NCBI RefSeq assembly: GCF_905220565.1
Contig: NC_059398.1
Coordinates: 2,108,001-2,172,000, forward strand
Source of the DNA: Melitaea cinxia
Taxonomy: Eukaryota; Arthropoda; Insecta; Lepidoptera; Nymphalidae
DNA length: 64,000 bases
Reading direction: 5' to 3'
Shown here: piece after piece, positions 28,401 through 43,400 of the stretch
Numbering within the stretch: position 1 is the first letter of the stretch
Layout of the letters: each line of letters opens with the position of its first letter
Notes under the pieces: model-generated
Databases searched by the model: none
Seen by the model: the letters and a program-made list of their open reading frames with translations, nothing else
Told to the model about the DNA's origin: nothing
Made by a program: the position numbers and the translations under genes

Positions 28401-31400
28401 ATACCAGAATACGTCTAGACGGTGTTACTACGTCACTTATTAGAGGAATAATCAAGGCTATGCTGCATCGTCTCATATTATAGATGTAGACATAGATACA
28501 TCAGCACTTTAGCCTATCGCAGTCCACTACTGGACATAGGTTTCCCCAAGTTCGCGCCAGACATGCGAACTCATGTGTTTTGTCCATAGCCACCACTTGG
28601 CATGCGGGTTGGTGACCGCAGGTGTGGCTTTGTCGCACCGAAGACGTTGCTGCCCGTCTTCGGCCTGTGTATTTCAAAGCCAGCAGTTTGATGACTATCC
28701 CGTCATCGGTCGGCTTTATAAGTTTCAAGGTGGTAGTGGAACTTTGTTATCCCTTAATCGCCTCTTACGATACCTACGGGATGAGAGGGTGTGGCTATAC
28801 TCTTTACTGCCGTAACCATAGATATACATAACTATGGGCAAATTTAACACATAAAACGTTACGCAAAAAATGTCAATAAAAACGAGTTCCAAGCGTTATT
28901 AACTTTCGAATTGTTTAAACCCTCTGATCGTGCCCGAGAACTGATGTTTCATGCTTTCATGTCACGGTCAACGTCTGTACTCGTTTTATGATGTTGTAAA
29001 CCTAATTTCATTTTAGGAGAATATTTGTTTACCAAAATAACACTCGTCTCATAAGTGAAAACGATTCAATTTAAAACAATCTTATAATGAGTTTGTACAA
29101 AAATTTTGGACGCAATAAAGTAGTTTCGTATTCTCAACAAGATAAGTACCTACACACTTTTTGGTCGTGTTACATTTCACGCTCACTTAAATTCGAAATA
29201 GTCCAGTGTTGCAGCTAATCTTGTTTCGCTCCTCGCTGCAGTTACGAGGTATAATTTATAGTGATTTAAATCAGCAGACTTCTATCTTCGCGTACCGAAA
29301 TATTAGATTTTACTTTCTTGAGTCGATGGCCTGGACCGACTGGTTTCGCAACTCGTTCCACCGGGCTTGCCCGCGGTCAGTACGACACCTGATCTTCGCT
29401 GCACATGTCCCCATACTTGTAGACGTATTATGTAGACAGATGTTCGAGGACCGCTTAGGGTGCTGAGGAAGCCGCGCCATTCGTTTTGCCGACTATTGCT
29501 AACTGCGGCGCGAACGAAAAACTCAGTAAAAAAAACGTCAGTATGGCTGTTTAATTCTATGCAATTTTAAGACGATTTGGTAAATTAACCGTTTCGATTT
29601 CTTGTTCTCGAATTCCGAGACCGATTAAATGGCCGACATGAAACGAATGCCTTGCGTGTGTTGACCGATCGGATGCCATTCGAAGGGCTTTTACATCGTA
29701 TGTTATATACGTACCGTGGGATATGATTTACTGGATTCGATAAATAACATCTTAACAAAATCACTGAAACGAAACGTTCGTTTAGATTATAAGTTAGCAA
29801 TTGCAGCGTAGGTACACATATCTGTGATATATATAAGAGATATAATTCCCGTAGGACAACATTTTCCACGGTATCCCGTGTGCTATGGTTCGTTGAAATA
29901 TTTGAGGCGGCCGCGGGCGGTCGGGGCGCAGTCGTTGACCCGCGGCGTGCCGCGTCTATGCACGCTACGCCCTCAGACACGCATCCCGACCGCACCGAGA
30001 TGCGAGTACGTTCACTGATCCCCATGTATCCTTTTTAACTTTTATCTCGGCATAGTGACATAAAGCAATCCATTACCTGCTAACTGTACAAGATTATTTC
30101 TCAATGTTTTAATAATCTGTCGCACATATCAGTTGACGTTCGTATTATGTACAAGATCGTCATCCGCCTGAGATACTTACGATGTTTAGAGTTCGTTATC
30201 TAATTCAAATATTATCTCATCGCTTGCGATCTGTTTGTAAGATATGCGGTGTCCGCTTAGCTCTTCTATCGTGGACCTGAAATACTATGCAAGTTTTAAG
30301 TACCGGCAATAAAACGGTCATGTTAAGCTACCAACAAATACTTATTATTAGCTTTATGCCAAACAGACTCGACTGTTTCGTTTAACTAATTATTTTGGGA
30401 CGATCGTATGTAATGTTCAATTTGAAGAGCTTGTTGTAATACATTAATTTAACTTTAAATAAATAAACTAAGTGCTTTAAATTAAAAATGAATAAGCTTT
30501 ATAATCAATGTATTAAATTAGTATTCTATATAGAACCGCTTTTGAATGCTGCAGATTATTTAAACAGTTATTCCAATGAGATCATTTAGAACACAATTAT
30601 TTGTAACTAGGGAACTATAAATTTAACATTATCCCACTTAGCCAAACAAATCAAAAAGTATGGAACCGACCGTTAGCTTGATAATTCATTGGGAGGGCCG
30701 CAGACGGTGTGGGCGCAATGCGCAAGCGCAATATCTTCTTAATTGAAAGCATCAATTTTGTACTAGTTTTCAATGTCTAAATATACTCATAACATAGAAT
30801 TAAAGATAAACGTATTTGAATATAGCAAATTTAAATGATCATGTTTTAAATTAAAACGTAATTAATTATGAATATTCCAAGATACGTAAATGTCAAAGAT
30901 TTCGCAGTGCATTAGTCCGCGGCGCCCACGATATCTCGCACAGATATGATTTTAACTTTACGCGTTCATTATAGAATTACTCACAATCGTATTATAGAAG
31001 CTACTCAAATCGTCATCGGCGTTTGTAACTCTGAGAAATTAGGCGGAACGACGGCGGGGCCGTGGGAAAGGCCCCTACGCAAACGTCTCTTTGTATAACG
31101 GTGCTACTGTTACTTTGAACATTACATTTTCGTTAGCTCGCTTTACGGCACACATTTACTAGGTACGTAAACAATTTAAGAAGTGTGACCGGTGCATCTG
31201 CATGTGGCTCAAGTTTTGTAAAATAGCGTAAAAGCGCAGCGTACGCGCTAGCTTTGAACTGAGATTTTCCGCAAGGTTGATGAACGCCGGCCGCATCCAC
31301 CGCATTAGAAGTTTTATTATTAAATCGCCGCTGTGACGTGTATTGACGGCAGCGCTCCCGATCGAGCTATTTATTGATGCGCGCGCGCAACGCCCCGCGG

Positions 31401-34400
31401 TCGTCGATCGGATCCCGATGTTGTTGCTCGCTTCGAGATACTTACAAATGCAGTTGTTGATTTATCCGCGTGTAACAATATTATCTTTAACGTGTTTATT
31501 ATTGTCTACGATACGCTTATTATTTATTTTTTGGATGTAAAGTCCAACTGCAAATTATTCATAAGTACATTAATAAAATGGCTTTCTACTAGTTGTTTGT
31601 ATAAAGAAAAACATGGACTATAAATAGCGAATTAAAACAATGCCAGTTAAAGCTTGCGCCTCGTTCGCGTAATGTCTCGACGTGTTCCGGTACACATGTC
31701 GTCAAGTGCTGAACCGCGGGTTGCGCTACCCTTAGAGAGCCGTCGAGACAAAGTAAGAGGGTTGTGCCGCAGCAGCTGCTGGAGACGATTAACTATTACA
31801 AGGATTTATGAGATAGCTGTTTAGCAAATGTTATAAGATCATCGCCTTTTATTTCATATATATTTTTTCGTTAATAAAATTTATAATAAACAAAGAAAGA
31901 ATTGAATAAGGAAAGGAAATTAATTTACAGCTTTTGTATTTATTTGTCTAAATGTAACATCGTATTTAAATTAAATGCTATTAAAGTTAAATAATTTGAC
32001 ACAAACTAGCTGTAGCTAGTTAAAATCGAATTTACTAACCCCGTATTAAATTTACCGAAAAAAAAATAATATAAGTACGCTCGCAACGGGGTAGGCAATG
32101 CTCCCGCTTCGGGTGTTCGCGGGCGGTCCGTGACGTCGGCGACGCGCGTGACGTCACGCGCACGTGGGCGTGTGCGAGGCGCGGGGAGGGACCGGCCTGC
32201 GGCAGAGGGCGCGCGCGAATTGACAGCTTTCCACGCGCTCGATACTATCTAGAATCGAATTATCGGTGCCGATAGAACGAGCCTACATTCTTTTAGAATT
32301 CAATCTCCGTTTACTTGTACACTTACATTTACGAAATATTATTTACTTTTGAATTCAACTTAGTATGTAGCATTAACGTGCGACTGGCAACTAAAGAATT
32401 ATTTAATCTTTAAAATAAATTATGGTTCGTTTATAAAATAATCAAAGGAATGAAAACAATTAACAAATATTTTCGTATAATTTAAGAAATAATATATCAG
32501 TAATTAGCATAGCGAAGTCGGCAGCGGTAACAATCGCGGGTAAACAAAGCGCGCGCACCTCCACTCCGCCCTGCTCCCCTTACACCCTCCCCCAACTGTC
32601 ACTTGCTGTTTACTAGCTCCATGCCTCTATCCACCTAAAGAAAACTTTCAAAAGATCAAAGGAGTCGTTTCGACTTATGTTCTCTGTTTACAACGACATG
32701 GCTCTGTTTTACTTGTTCAAAACACATGATTATTATACAAATTAGCACCTTGTTAATGCTTCACTGCTGGAAAAGATTGCTTTGTAGCTTAATCCGCAAA
32801 GCTAATCTATCTTCAATATATTAATACGCAAAGCAAAAACTTTGTACCTCTTTTTACGAAAATTGCACAGATGGAGGGTTATGAAATTTCGCACACTTGT
32901 AGTTTATATTGAGAAGGAGTGCAGAATGCTATTTTTTTTTCATTATGCATAAAAATACATTAAATCAATAAAAAAATAAACATTATACACACTACCCTGT
33001 ATTTGACACACCTACACTGTATATACTCTTTTGTTAATAATTTTAAAAGTATATTTTTTGACAACAGAACCTTAATAATGTTCTAACTTATAATTTAAAT
33101 TAATTATGGTCGAATTTCGACCACTGGGCGATCACTAGTACTCTTTAATAGTGGTTTAACATGACTCGAAAAACACGGGACATGCAAATAAACACTCGAT
33201 TGTTATTTTTTTTTCAACTCACTTAATTTTATAAAATTAAAAACATCCACAATTTGAATCACGAACTTTGTTGAATATTCGCATGTTCCAAGCGTTCGCC
33301 ATCTCGGATGTTTCGGCTCAATACGTGGTATAAATGAAATATTTTTATTTTTAAAGATGACGAAACATATCGTTAATAACTGGAGAAGTATAATATTTAA
33401 TTACTAAAGCCATATTTAAGCTTTTATTACTAGAGAAGATTGGTTTGACTGAGAGTAATGTAATTGCTCAATTAGCAAAACCTACACTCGCTTTACAACC
33501 ATCTACAGAGTGATCGTAAAACTCGTGAAAACTATTAAATGTATTTTTATCTTATTTATATCAATGAGTTATATTGATTTATGTATATTGAGTTGTTTGA
33601 ATAAATGGTACATATTACCTATGTATTTTAGTTATTTTGTTAATGCCACTATTGATTCATTATTATTTCATCGACCAAAGCAATCAAGCAACGAAATAAT
33701 ATCTAACATGGGATTCCAGTTAAGAAAAAAACCTAAGTGTGGTTAAAGAATGATTCATTATTTAATAACGAAAAACTAATTTAATTAAAGTATTAATTTG
33801 TAAATATATTCCCTATATTGTTGTCTTTCGAAGTGAATTAGGAAGAAATTGCGTTAAAGCGTGCCCTCATGTAACGCGACCGCACAGGACCGCCTCAACA
33901 GGTCCCCACGGCTGTGGGGTGAGGACGGAGGCAAGAGGCGAAACGCTCACCTATCTGCATTGCCTATACCATATGCAGGCATCTGTTCTCACCCGTGCGA
34001 CGTTCGAAAATATTATTTAGTAGACTAATCAAAATACATATATACGTTATTAGACTTTATAAAAGTACTTTTGACTATTTTTATCGTCACATTTTAATAT
34101 TATCTAGTTAACGAGTCGCGTTGGCATGTAAAATCTGTTGAGATCAAAAAGATTGTAGTTTTTTCAAACATGAAACCAAAAATGTATTTAAGTAGTAACA
34201 AAAAATTAAAATTGTATATGTAACCCATACTAAGCCCACGCGCCTTTGTCTAGATAATATTTTAAAAATGTTCTATCATATAATGATTTTTCTGTTAGTT
34301 AAAGTATCCTTATCCTTGCCATACTAGTTACTGCCATTTATGTACCTTTTTTATCTTTATACGTCTCCTTCTTCGCATATTTCAGAGAAACGCTGGGTGC

Positions 34401-37400
34401 CATTTTGATTCAAGGATGCTATACCTACGAATTTTTTTGCAAGTCATTAGACATTATACCACCAGCGAAGTCATTACTAGATGGTATGTAACAGATAGTC
34501 AAAATATATTTTATTCAAATAGCTTTTTATAAATATTCAGATTTTCTTATTTTGCAATTTTTAATTTAACGAAAAACTGGTTGATTTGAAGAAACCTGCA
34601 AAAATAATTTTGTTTACTTTGATTTCTTTTTAATATAATGCAATCACTAATTCCGATCTCTCATTTTATCAATGAAAATATACTATACGAGAGACTTTTT
34701 ATCGATATATAATTTACGTAACAGTAGTTCCCATAATCCATTTTGTCATTAAAATTCAAAAACGTTTTATTAATTAATGATCCTTTCACATTTCTCGACA
34801 CACGCCTCCCTACCTCATTTACAAAGGAACTCGTAACAAGCTACGTTTACCACTATCCCTACTATTATATTAAAAATTTCAAGTATATTATTTAAAGTTG
34901 AAATTGATTTTACTATTGTATGAATTGAAGCGTTGAAATGTTTTCAAGGACTACTGAATGTCGAATGTCGAATGAAAAACTTAAATTACGTCCGAGCATT
35001 AAATACTACATTTAGTCAGCGGTTCAAACATTCTTAACTTTTTTTAGCTCGCATAACTCAATTCTTTACTAATCGCAATCCTAAAATAAAGTAATTTTTT
35101 ATGTTTTTTTTTTAATTTTATTTATGGAGTAGAATTATTTTAATTCACAAATTATCTATCTATATATTAATAGTTTAATACGTGAAGAAAAAACTTTGTA
35201 CCCCTTTTTACGAAAATTGCGCGGCGGGAGGAGTATGAAATTTCACACATTTTTAGTATATAGACAGAAGTGCAAAATGGTTTTTTTTAAATATGCATAA
35301 AAATACATTAAATCAATAAAAAAAACATTACACACACTACCATGTATTTTACATACGCGTGTGTGTATATATGTACTATTCTTTTTATTATCATTAAAGT
35401 ATATATAAGTATTGGAAAACAGAACTTTAATACTGTTCAAACTTATAATTAAAATTCATTATGGTCGAATTTTGACCACTAGGCGACCACTAGTATAGTT
35501 TTATTATGTTCTTAGTGTGATCTCCGTATTATCTTGACATTCAAAACACGAAATATTCTACGATCATTATAAACGGAAACAAATTCCTCGAAATCTAAAC
35601 TCAACCTTAGTTCGTAACCGATACAATTAATGTTCCGTCTTAACCGACTAAAATTAAATTTAAAATTTAACCTTCATCGGTCACATTCTTAAGTAAATAA
35701 CTAAAATATTCTTAACGTATTCCTTAGTTGATAAATAGATAGTGAAATAGTATCGAAAGTTTGAAACAAGTAAGTCTTCATGTCACGCAGTAATGTAAAG
35801 CTGTCACCGAGTTCGATAAATCGCGACGCTCCACGAAGTACGGAATCGTTAAACGCCGTATTTATTGCCCACACGATTAGTCCAACACAAGACTATATAT
35901 TCGTGGTAACTTGTTGCGGCTACGTGAATAGTTATTTCGTGAGTAGGAATGTTTTAAAGTGGGAAACGCAAGGTGATTCACTTTATCGGACCATTAGTTC
36001 AGATGTTTTAAACCTTATCACGTAGCAATTATACGTTTTAAATAATAATAATTAAATTTTACGAACCTTCGATATTTTACATCTTCAAGTCTAGCAAGAT
36101 TATTTCAGGAAAGAAAATTACAAATTTTTTTATGACAAAAATAAACATGTAATATAGTTTTTCTTTTATGTCATCATTACAGCCTATACAGTCCACTGCT
36201 GGACATAGGCCTCCACAAGTTTACGCCAAAAATAACGTGAACTCATATGTTTTGCCCTTACTGGCTTTGTCGCACCGACGACGCTGCTGCCCGTCTTCGG
36301 CCTGTGTATTTCAAAGCCGGAAGTTGGATGGTTATCCCGCCATCAGTCGGCTTTTTAAGTTCCAAGGTGGTGGCGGAACTGGGTAAAGCTTTAGATTAGG
36401 TAAAACCGAATTTCGGGACCAGGGGAGGAATGGGGGGGGGGGGGGGGGGGGGGGGGACGCTACCCCTGGTACAACTGTCACACCTCAGAACCCCATGGTT
36501 ATGGAGATATCCATGGTTAAAGTTTTGAGGTTAGAAGAAGAATTTCGAAAGTTAAAGGAACGCTTGGCTCCGGCGCTGCGGGAAGTGCAGCCCTTCCGCC
36601 CTTGCGTGCGAAAGCACGCTCACTTATGCTCCGTTCCGCAGCGGAAGCTGGTCGCCTTCGGCGACCAGCCTCAGCCGCTGCTCTACGCATTCGTTCGCGC
36701 GCTTTCGCACGGCGGGCGAGGGCTGCCCTTCCCTCCGCGCCTCCGCGGCACAAAAAAAACACTCTAGGGGTAGGACAGACCAAGACCACGTGGACAGTGG
36801 GGTGCTCCGATTCGGTTTTGGGTATTTTTCGATTTTCTAAACCTATATTCTAGCACGCAATGTTACTAATTTTATTAGAATATTATGTCTGACGCGTTAT
36901 TTTGTTTAAAAGTGTCGATTTCTCACACAATGCAAACAGTACGAGCTCAAAGGTATTATAATAGCTTTAAATTCTTCTTCTAACCTCAAAACTTTAACCA
37001 TGGATATCTCCATAACCATGGGGTTTTGAGGTGTGACAGTGTTACCTTGTATAGATTACCCTACACCCTCCACCCTCCACACCCAAAAACCCCATAATTC
37101 GGTTTTTCTAATTCGGTTTTACCTAGTCTAGATCTTAGCCGCGGAACTGTGTTATCCCTTAGTCGCCTCTTACGACACCCACGGGAAAAGAGGGGGTGGC
37201 TATATTCTTTAGTACCGTAGCCACACAGTTTTCTAAAACATGTCGTGTAATTATTTATAATTATTTTACCTTAATATGTATTTACTATTATGATATTCTT
37301 TTAAATAGATAAGAAAAATAGTCTTTTTGAGTAGAGCTAATTCTTTCGTCAAAAACGGTATATAACAATATAAAAAAAAATTGTGATTAACTTAAAAATA

Positions 37401-40400
37401 CTTATAACAATAACATTAGTCTGGTTTATCTTATAGAGCATAATTTTCAGAAAAATATAACTTTGTAACACATTACTTACAAATAGTTTATTTATAATTT
37501 GTTTGAGTTCCCTTTTTTCTTTATTATAGTAACTTTATACAGCTATAGATCCAGATTCAATCGGATGAATAATTATGTTTTCATTGAATTTACGGAACAT
37601 TTATTTACATACATTACATACTAAATGTGGAGTTGAGATTATGTCTTAACTACCTAATTTAAAGTTTTGAATTTATATGTTTGTATGTTTCATCATATTT
37701 TGGATAAACTTCTTCTGATGCTACTTATATGTATATTTCTGAATTTCTGTTAGATAATTCGGTAGGATAATCGTGGAAAAGCGTCTTAAATATTTCTTCA
37801 TATTGTCCTAAAAATCGGAACGTCTGGAAATGTTCATCTCCAAATACAAGAACAGATAAGTGTGACTTGAAAGAGCACAAATGAAGATCATTGTTTAACA
37901 TCCAACTGATCCTCCGCCCGGCACTTCGATAAGGGATTAATATTAAATCGTCTGCAATGCACTGACTCCCTTAGTTCGGAAGTGATATCGCTGGCGATCG
38001 TCGGCGCGGTCGCGGTCGGCAGCGCGACGGCGCGCGTCTCCTATCGACCGGCAAGGCGCGTACCACCCGCGCCGTAACACCGCGCCGCTGATTCGACCTT
38101 GAACCCTTACGTGCCTTATAATTGCATACCGCTGCAACTTATCTAATTGCACCCACAAGTACTACGCCAACAGCCGACTTCGTTGCTAATATTTATTAGC
38201 GACTGATAGCATTTTATTATATTTTCGGCGCTTGTTCTATATTGTTGTTGTAAATAAGATTATGTTTTTTAACAAAAATCTTAATTAAAATATGTATGAT
38301 AAAAGGAGTACCCTAAGTTTTAGGGTTTTTTATTTCCTGTATCGTATGATAAGAGTAATCATAATCTACTATTAAGCGTTAACCGATAGTGAAATTCGCT
38401 GTAGACGCTATCGAGATGGTCCGGGAACCATCGTGACTCGCTCAGATGTCGGTGTTGTACGGTAAGCGGACCGTTCGTCGGCGCGGCCTTGGAAGATACG
38501 ACCGACCGACTGCCGGCTGCCGGCGCTATAATGAGATTGCAGTCTATACGAAATAACTGCAAATCTCATACTAGCGGTATCAGTATCACCATTGTCTCTA
38601 CAACCGGATTCTTGTTATGTTTCAATTCGGCAAGTTATAATACTCGAAATAACGAAGTTTTATTCAAGTAGGTAGCGGGTTTTTTTTTTTAATTATTGTA
38701 ATACAACTATTTACAACCTCTATTTCACGCTCGTGATAATAATTTATGTGTGTATACGCGTCGAAAATAATTTGATGAATCATTAAAGCAGTAAAATTGT
38801 TCTTATTCGAATTGCATTAATGTTGACGCGCTATAAATTTATAATATATTTATTTCTGCGGTAAAACACATTCTTATTAATTTGAACGTCGCATAATAAA
38901 TGTATTAATAGAAATACCGGGAACAGAAAGAGAATAAACAAACTGACTGGTAAGATATATAAATCAATGAGAATGCCATCGAGATCCGTAATTAATTAAT
39001 TTATTATGCTCAATCCGCGGATACTGCCTTGTTGTCGACGCCCTTGAAAGCCTCGACGACATGCTCTCAAGACTTTGTTTGGTTTGGAGATTATAAAACA
39101 TTACCTTGTCAACTTTGAATATCAATATATGTTAGCTGCTTCTCAAATCTCTATTTGTTAACGACTTCAGAGTCAAGTATGGCTGTTAAACTGCTGATGT
39201 CTCTTTAAAATTTTATAGAATAATAGTTATTAGATCAAAACCGTCATCTATGTCAGCATGCGCTAGATAATGGAAAAACTAGTTCAACCGCGGAGCGAGA
39301 TGGCGTGCGCACCTGGAGCACGAATGTCAAGGCTGCGCGCTTGGAACCACTCCAGCACGAGGCGTGCACGCGCAAACACTCATATCCTAAACATCTCCAA
39401 TACCCGCACCCCGGTAGAAATATAATTTCCTAAACATATACGATTTTTTTTTTTTGTTAAGTAATGTTAAATAGCAATCGCAATATTTCGGAGATGACTA
39501 AAAATAGTCAATATTTTATGTTTAAAAAAATACTAAGTAAAAACCCTCATGTATTCTGGTAATTATGTTTTATGGCGATCAAATAAGGTATAAAATTCAA
39601 TGTAAATTAAATAGTCGTCGGCCGCTGTAGTAAGCATGTGTGTCGCGCTGTCGCGCGCGACAAACACAAGCACGTGCAGCGGGCGCTCTGATGACGTCAC
39701 AGGGGTCGCCCCGCCGCCGCCCGCGCGAGACAAGGACGGCGCGAGGCGGGACGGCAACGCGCGGGCGTTTTGTTTTCACACGGTACGCCAGTGATAGGCC
39801 GAGTTTATCTTCCGATTGCGAATGCAACAACAGCTATTTCAAGCGTACCTTACCGCTGCACAACAATATACTTATCTTTATCGCTTCCCCGATGCTCTGC
39901 TATTGTGCTTGTTTCATTGTCATCTCGACCTTGTTCGTACGTAATTGAGAGATTGTATATGGCTATGTTTTCGATATCAGAATTCTAATTAGGACAGTCG
40001 CACACGAGTACATATAGGTATAAGATCATACCTAAGATAGACACGTCTATAATCACTTTGTTTCACAACAAAGGCAATATCGACGATATCGATTGCAGCA
40101 AAGTCAAGGCGATATTAAATATGCGCAAGCGCACATAATTCTCTCGTTATTGTTAGATGTAAAGAGTTATGACAGTTAACAAAGTATATTGTGTAGGTTT
40201 TAAATGTATGCTTCGAATACTTTTCAATGTATGATATTTCTTCTTTGCAGAAGGCGACCAAGGTTCCTGGGAGAGCGGACTTTCCTACGAGTGTCGCTCC
40301 TTGCTGTTCAAGGCGTTGCATAACTTAATCGAAAGGTATGTCAAATATTTTTATAAAATAAGTACGCTTATACGTCTTTATAACACATTACGTAAACAAT

Positions 40401-43400
40401 AAAAGTATTATTTTATTCTGCGAAAATGAAGTACAAATAAAAATAAGTGGTAAATTTCGCTTTCTCAGTTTGCTCCACTTTTTGCGTAGTTCTCAGTTTC
40501 TTTATGGATATCGTATTTGCCATCTTAGTAACAGTTGTCAGTCGAGTGGCGTGATCGCACTCGAATCTAGAACAAGACCGGCACCGCCACCGGTTTGAGA
40601 AGCGTTCTGCTCGCGACAATCGTTGTGTAATCACTGTGGAACTTCCTCCCTAATTCCTACTTTATATTGTATCTAAATAAATATTGACGCTAAATACTTT
40701 CTGAAATAATTATGTCAAAAAGTTGAATTAAATTGCTTTAGAGGCTTTTTTTTAAATGTCATTGAATTGTGACGGTCACGTGAACACGTTCTGTGATATT
40801 TTTTTGCTAGTACCGACTTTGTTCACCTTTTGTGCTATGAATGATTTATATACAATAAAGAATAAACAAGTAGAAATAAAATCGCTAATAACTAACAATT
40901 AGAACTATATTATAAAAATCGGTCGTGGATTAATTAGGTAAAATATACTAATACCTCGAATGTGTTAAAAAAATTGTATAGGCGTCTCAGATTAATAGTA
41001 ACACGAAATGTAATAGACAAATTTGAGAAATCTGTCGGTTAATGCGCGATATAATATCGCCGCTGGATCAATCGTAATCGTGCATTGCGCACAATGTTCC
41101 GTGCACCTGGTGCGCGCGGGCGCATCGCTCGACGTCATCGAAAGACGACTTTTTACCTTCATGTCCTTGCTGGCCAACCGAGACCGTATACGTTTCAAGT
41201 TTTTATTCTAATATAGCTTTAAAAATATCGAATTTATCTTATTATAAAAAAAAATATTGTTTTTATTAGAAAACATCCTAGCTATAAAATTATAGTAAAT
41301 TAATGGAACGAGTTGTAAGTGCGATTGTATCGCGTATCGCTCGGTCGCAACGATTTTGTTCGACCGTCAAGGTCATTTACACCTATTAGTTCATTTTTAA
41401 CGCAACCAATGCACTCCACCACCACAGCCTAGTCATTAACCCGTGTGCTTTGTGCAACCGATAAATAGAGTGAGTAAAGTGAGCCTTGGAGCGGTATCGG
41501 GCAGCTCGGCTCGGATATGATCGAAATCCAGACGAGTCGTTGACCCCGGCGGCGGAACGTCAAAGGAACAATGCGTGTGTCGACGATCGCGACAATTTTA
41601 CGATACGTGTCGTAATGAAGGGACAAACGTTTTAAGTTTTTTTTCCCCACTTTAGTTTTTTATTATATAGGCTATAAATGTTGCCGGATCCATCATGGCC
41701 AGTGTCGCTACGATGCGGTAGATAAAGGGTCATTTTTTTAACGGCGGTGTTAGCAAATATTTATAAGCGATGTTGCAGGTTTTAAAGTGCAGTTAAAATA
41801 TGAATTAATGTTTTTTTTTTTATAACGAGTTGTTTTATGTTTTTTATCATGGTATCTTTCTTTGATGATCCTCGATCGCCAGTTTAAGGGCGGCAGTATA
41901 AATTAATTAGCGCGTTTAGTGTTTTACGACCGATCTCACGTACTTTTTACGTTTTTTTTCTTTAATCACTTACAATATTTACATGATCGTTATTATACGA
42001 ACTTGTTAATACTAACAAAATTAACGTATTTTTTGAGTAATAAAAATAATGATTATAACTTTTAAACATATGCGCTAATATTACGGTTAGCGTCTGAACT
42101 TTACGGTATATTACTTATTACAAGTACAAACGCGCGCAGACAGAGCGGCAATAGCACGAAATCGTTGCCTAATGATAACTATTATGTATAAATTATATGT
42201 ACTTTGTTTTGATTTATTCATGCTTTACCTAGAACACATTACCCGTCACTGTTAGGCTGAGCGTTTACCACGGAAAGTAATATGGTATGGGATTAATGGG
42301 TCGTACGTAGGTACAATGGTTTCTGTCTCTTTTAAATCAAGTCGTAACGGTATGTAATATAGCGTATTGTATGTTATTTTTATTAGTAATCTAGGCTTTT
42401 TGAGCAGTAATGTCTCTGGCATCACATATTAGTCTATCACATAATATTTAGCATTTTAACTACGCAAGCATTTTCCATGTGTGTATTTGTTTTTTTTTTA
42501 TACCAAGTATCATAATGTTAGCAAAATTTCTTTGCTAGTAACTGGTCCCTGTATGAATCAACATACGCTTAGCCTGAGCCTGTTACAAACATGATGACAT
42601 TTGTACGTTAACTTGACGTCACATGAGCAGTTATAAGTTACATACTACAAAAATATCTATGATGCTAACTATAATGTATCTCATACTTATGACAGCCATT
42701 TTTTATGACAGTCATTCACTGATATACGTTATTTCTACCGATTTTATACTCCTATTGTCTTTCTTGCAATAATTCAATAATATAGTTTCAAATGAAAAAA
42801 TTCTAGAAAAACTTAATGTATAAATAAATGATGTAATGTAAAATGATGAAATAAAAATTTAGTTAAAATTATATGATCAAAATCAAAATCAAAAACAGCT
42901 TTAGACAAATAGGCCCCTTTCGGCACTTTCGAATCGTCATTTTACAAATTAAAACTTAAAAAATAAATTATTATTTTTGTAAAAGTTAAGCTACCACCGA
43001 TTCGGAATGTACATTCTTCAGAGAAGAATCGCCAAGAAACTCCACAGTTACTCTTTTGAAAATAATATATAAACTGTGTTTTAGTACAAAATTAGTAACA
43101 TGTTGCATAAAATACAGCGTCACTAAGTCCAAACATCTTTATCAATTATGTAATCCTGTACCGACTAATAAGCTTTATCTATTAATTTTTTTTTAAATAA
43201 TAACTAAATTTATGTTTAGACAATTCCAAAATTGTTTGTGGGATTTTATTATATATGCAAATACCCATAACCCAGAAAGGAGATGTTTATTTTACATTAT
43301 TTTTTATTATAATAAATGAATCTTAATATACTTAATTATTTATAAAATTATAAATATAGAATAAATAGTTATTAAAAACTAAATTGCTTGATGCGAGGGA

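Noticed and set aside
29585..30025. 146-codon minus-strand ORF in intron 1
   Set aside because: No recognisable domain, no splice or codon-use support, and it crosses regions of different composition.
36495..36853. Arg/Ala-rich ORFs on both strands as a protein-coding gene
   Set aside because: The two strands encode nearly the same sequence because the DNA is palindromic; this is a by-product of the fold-back element.
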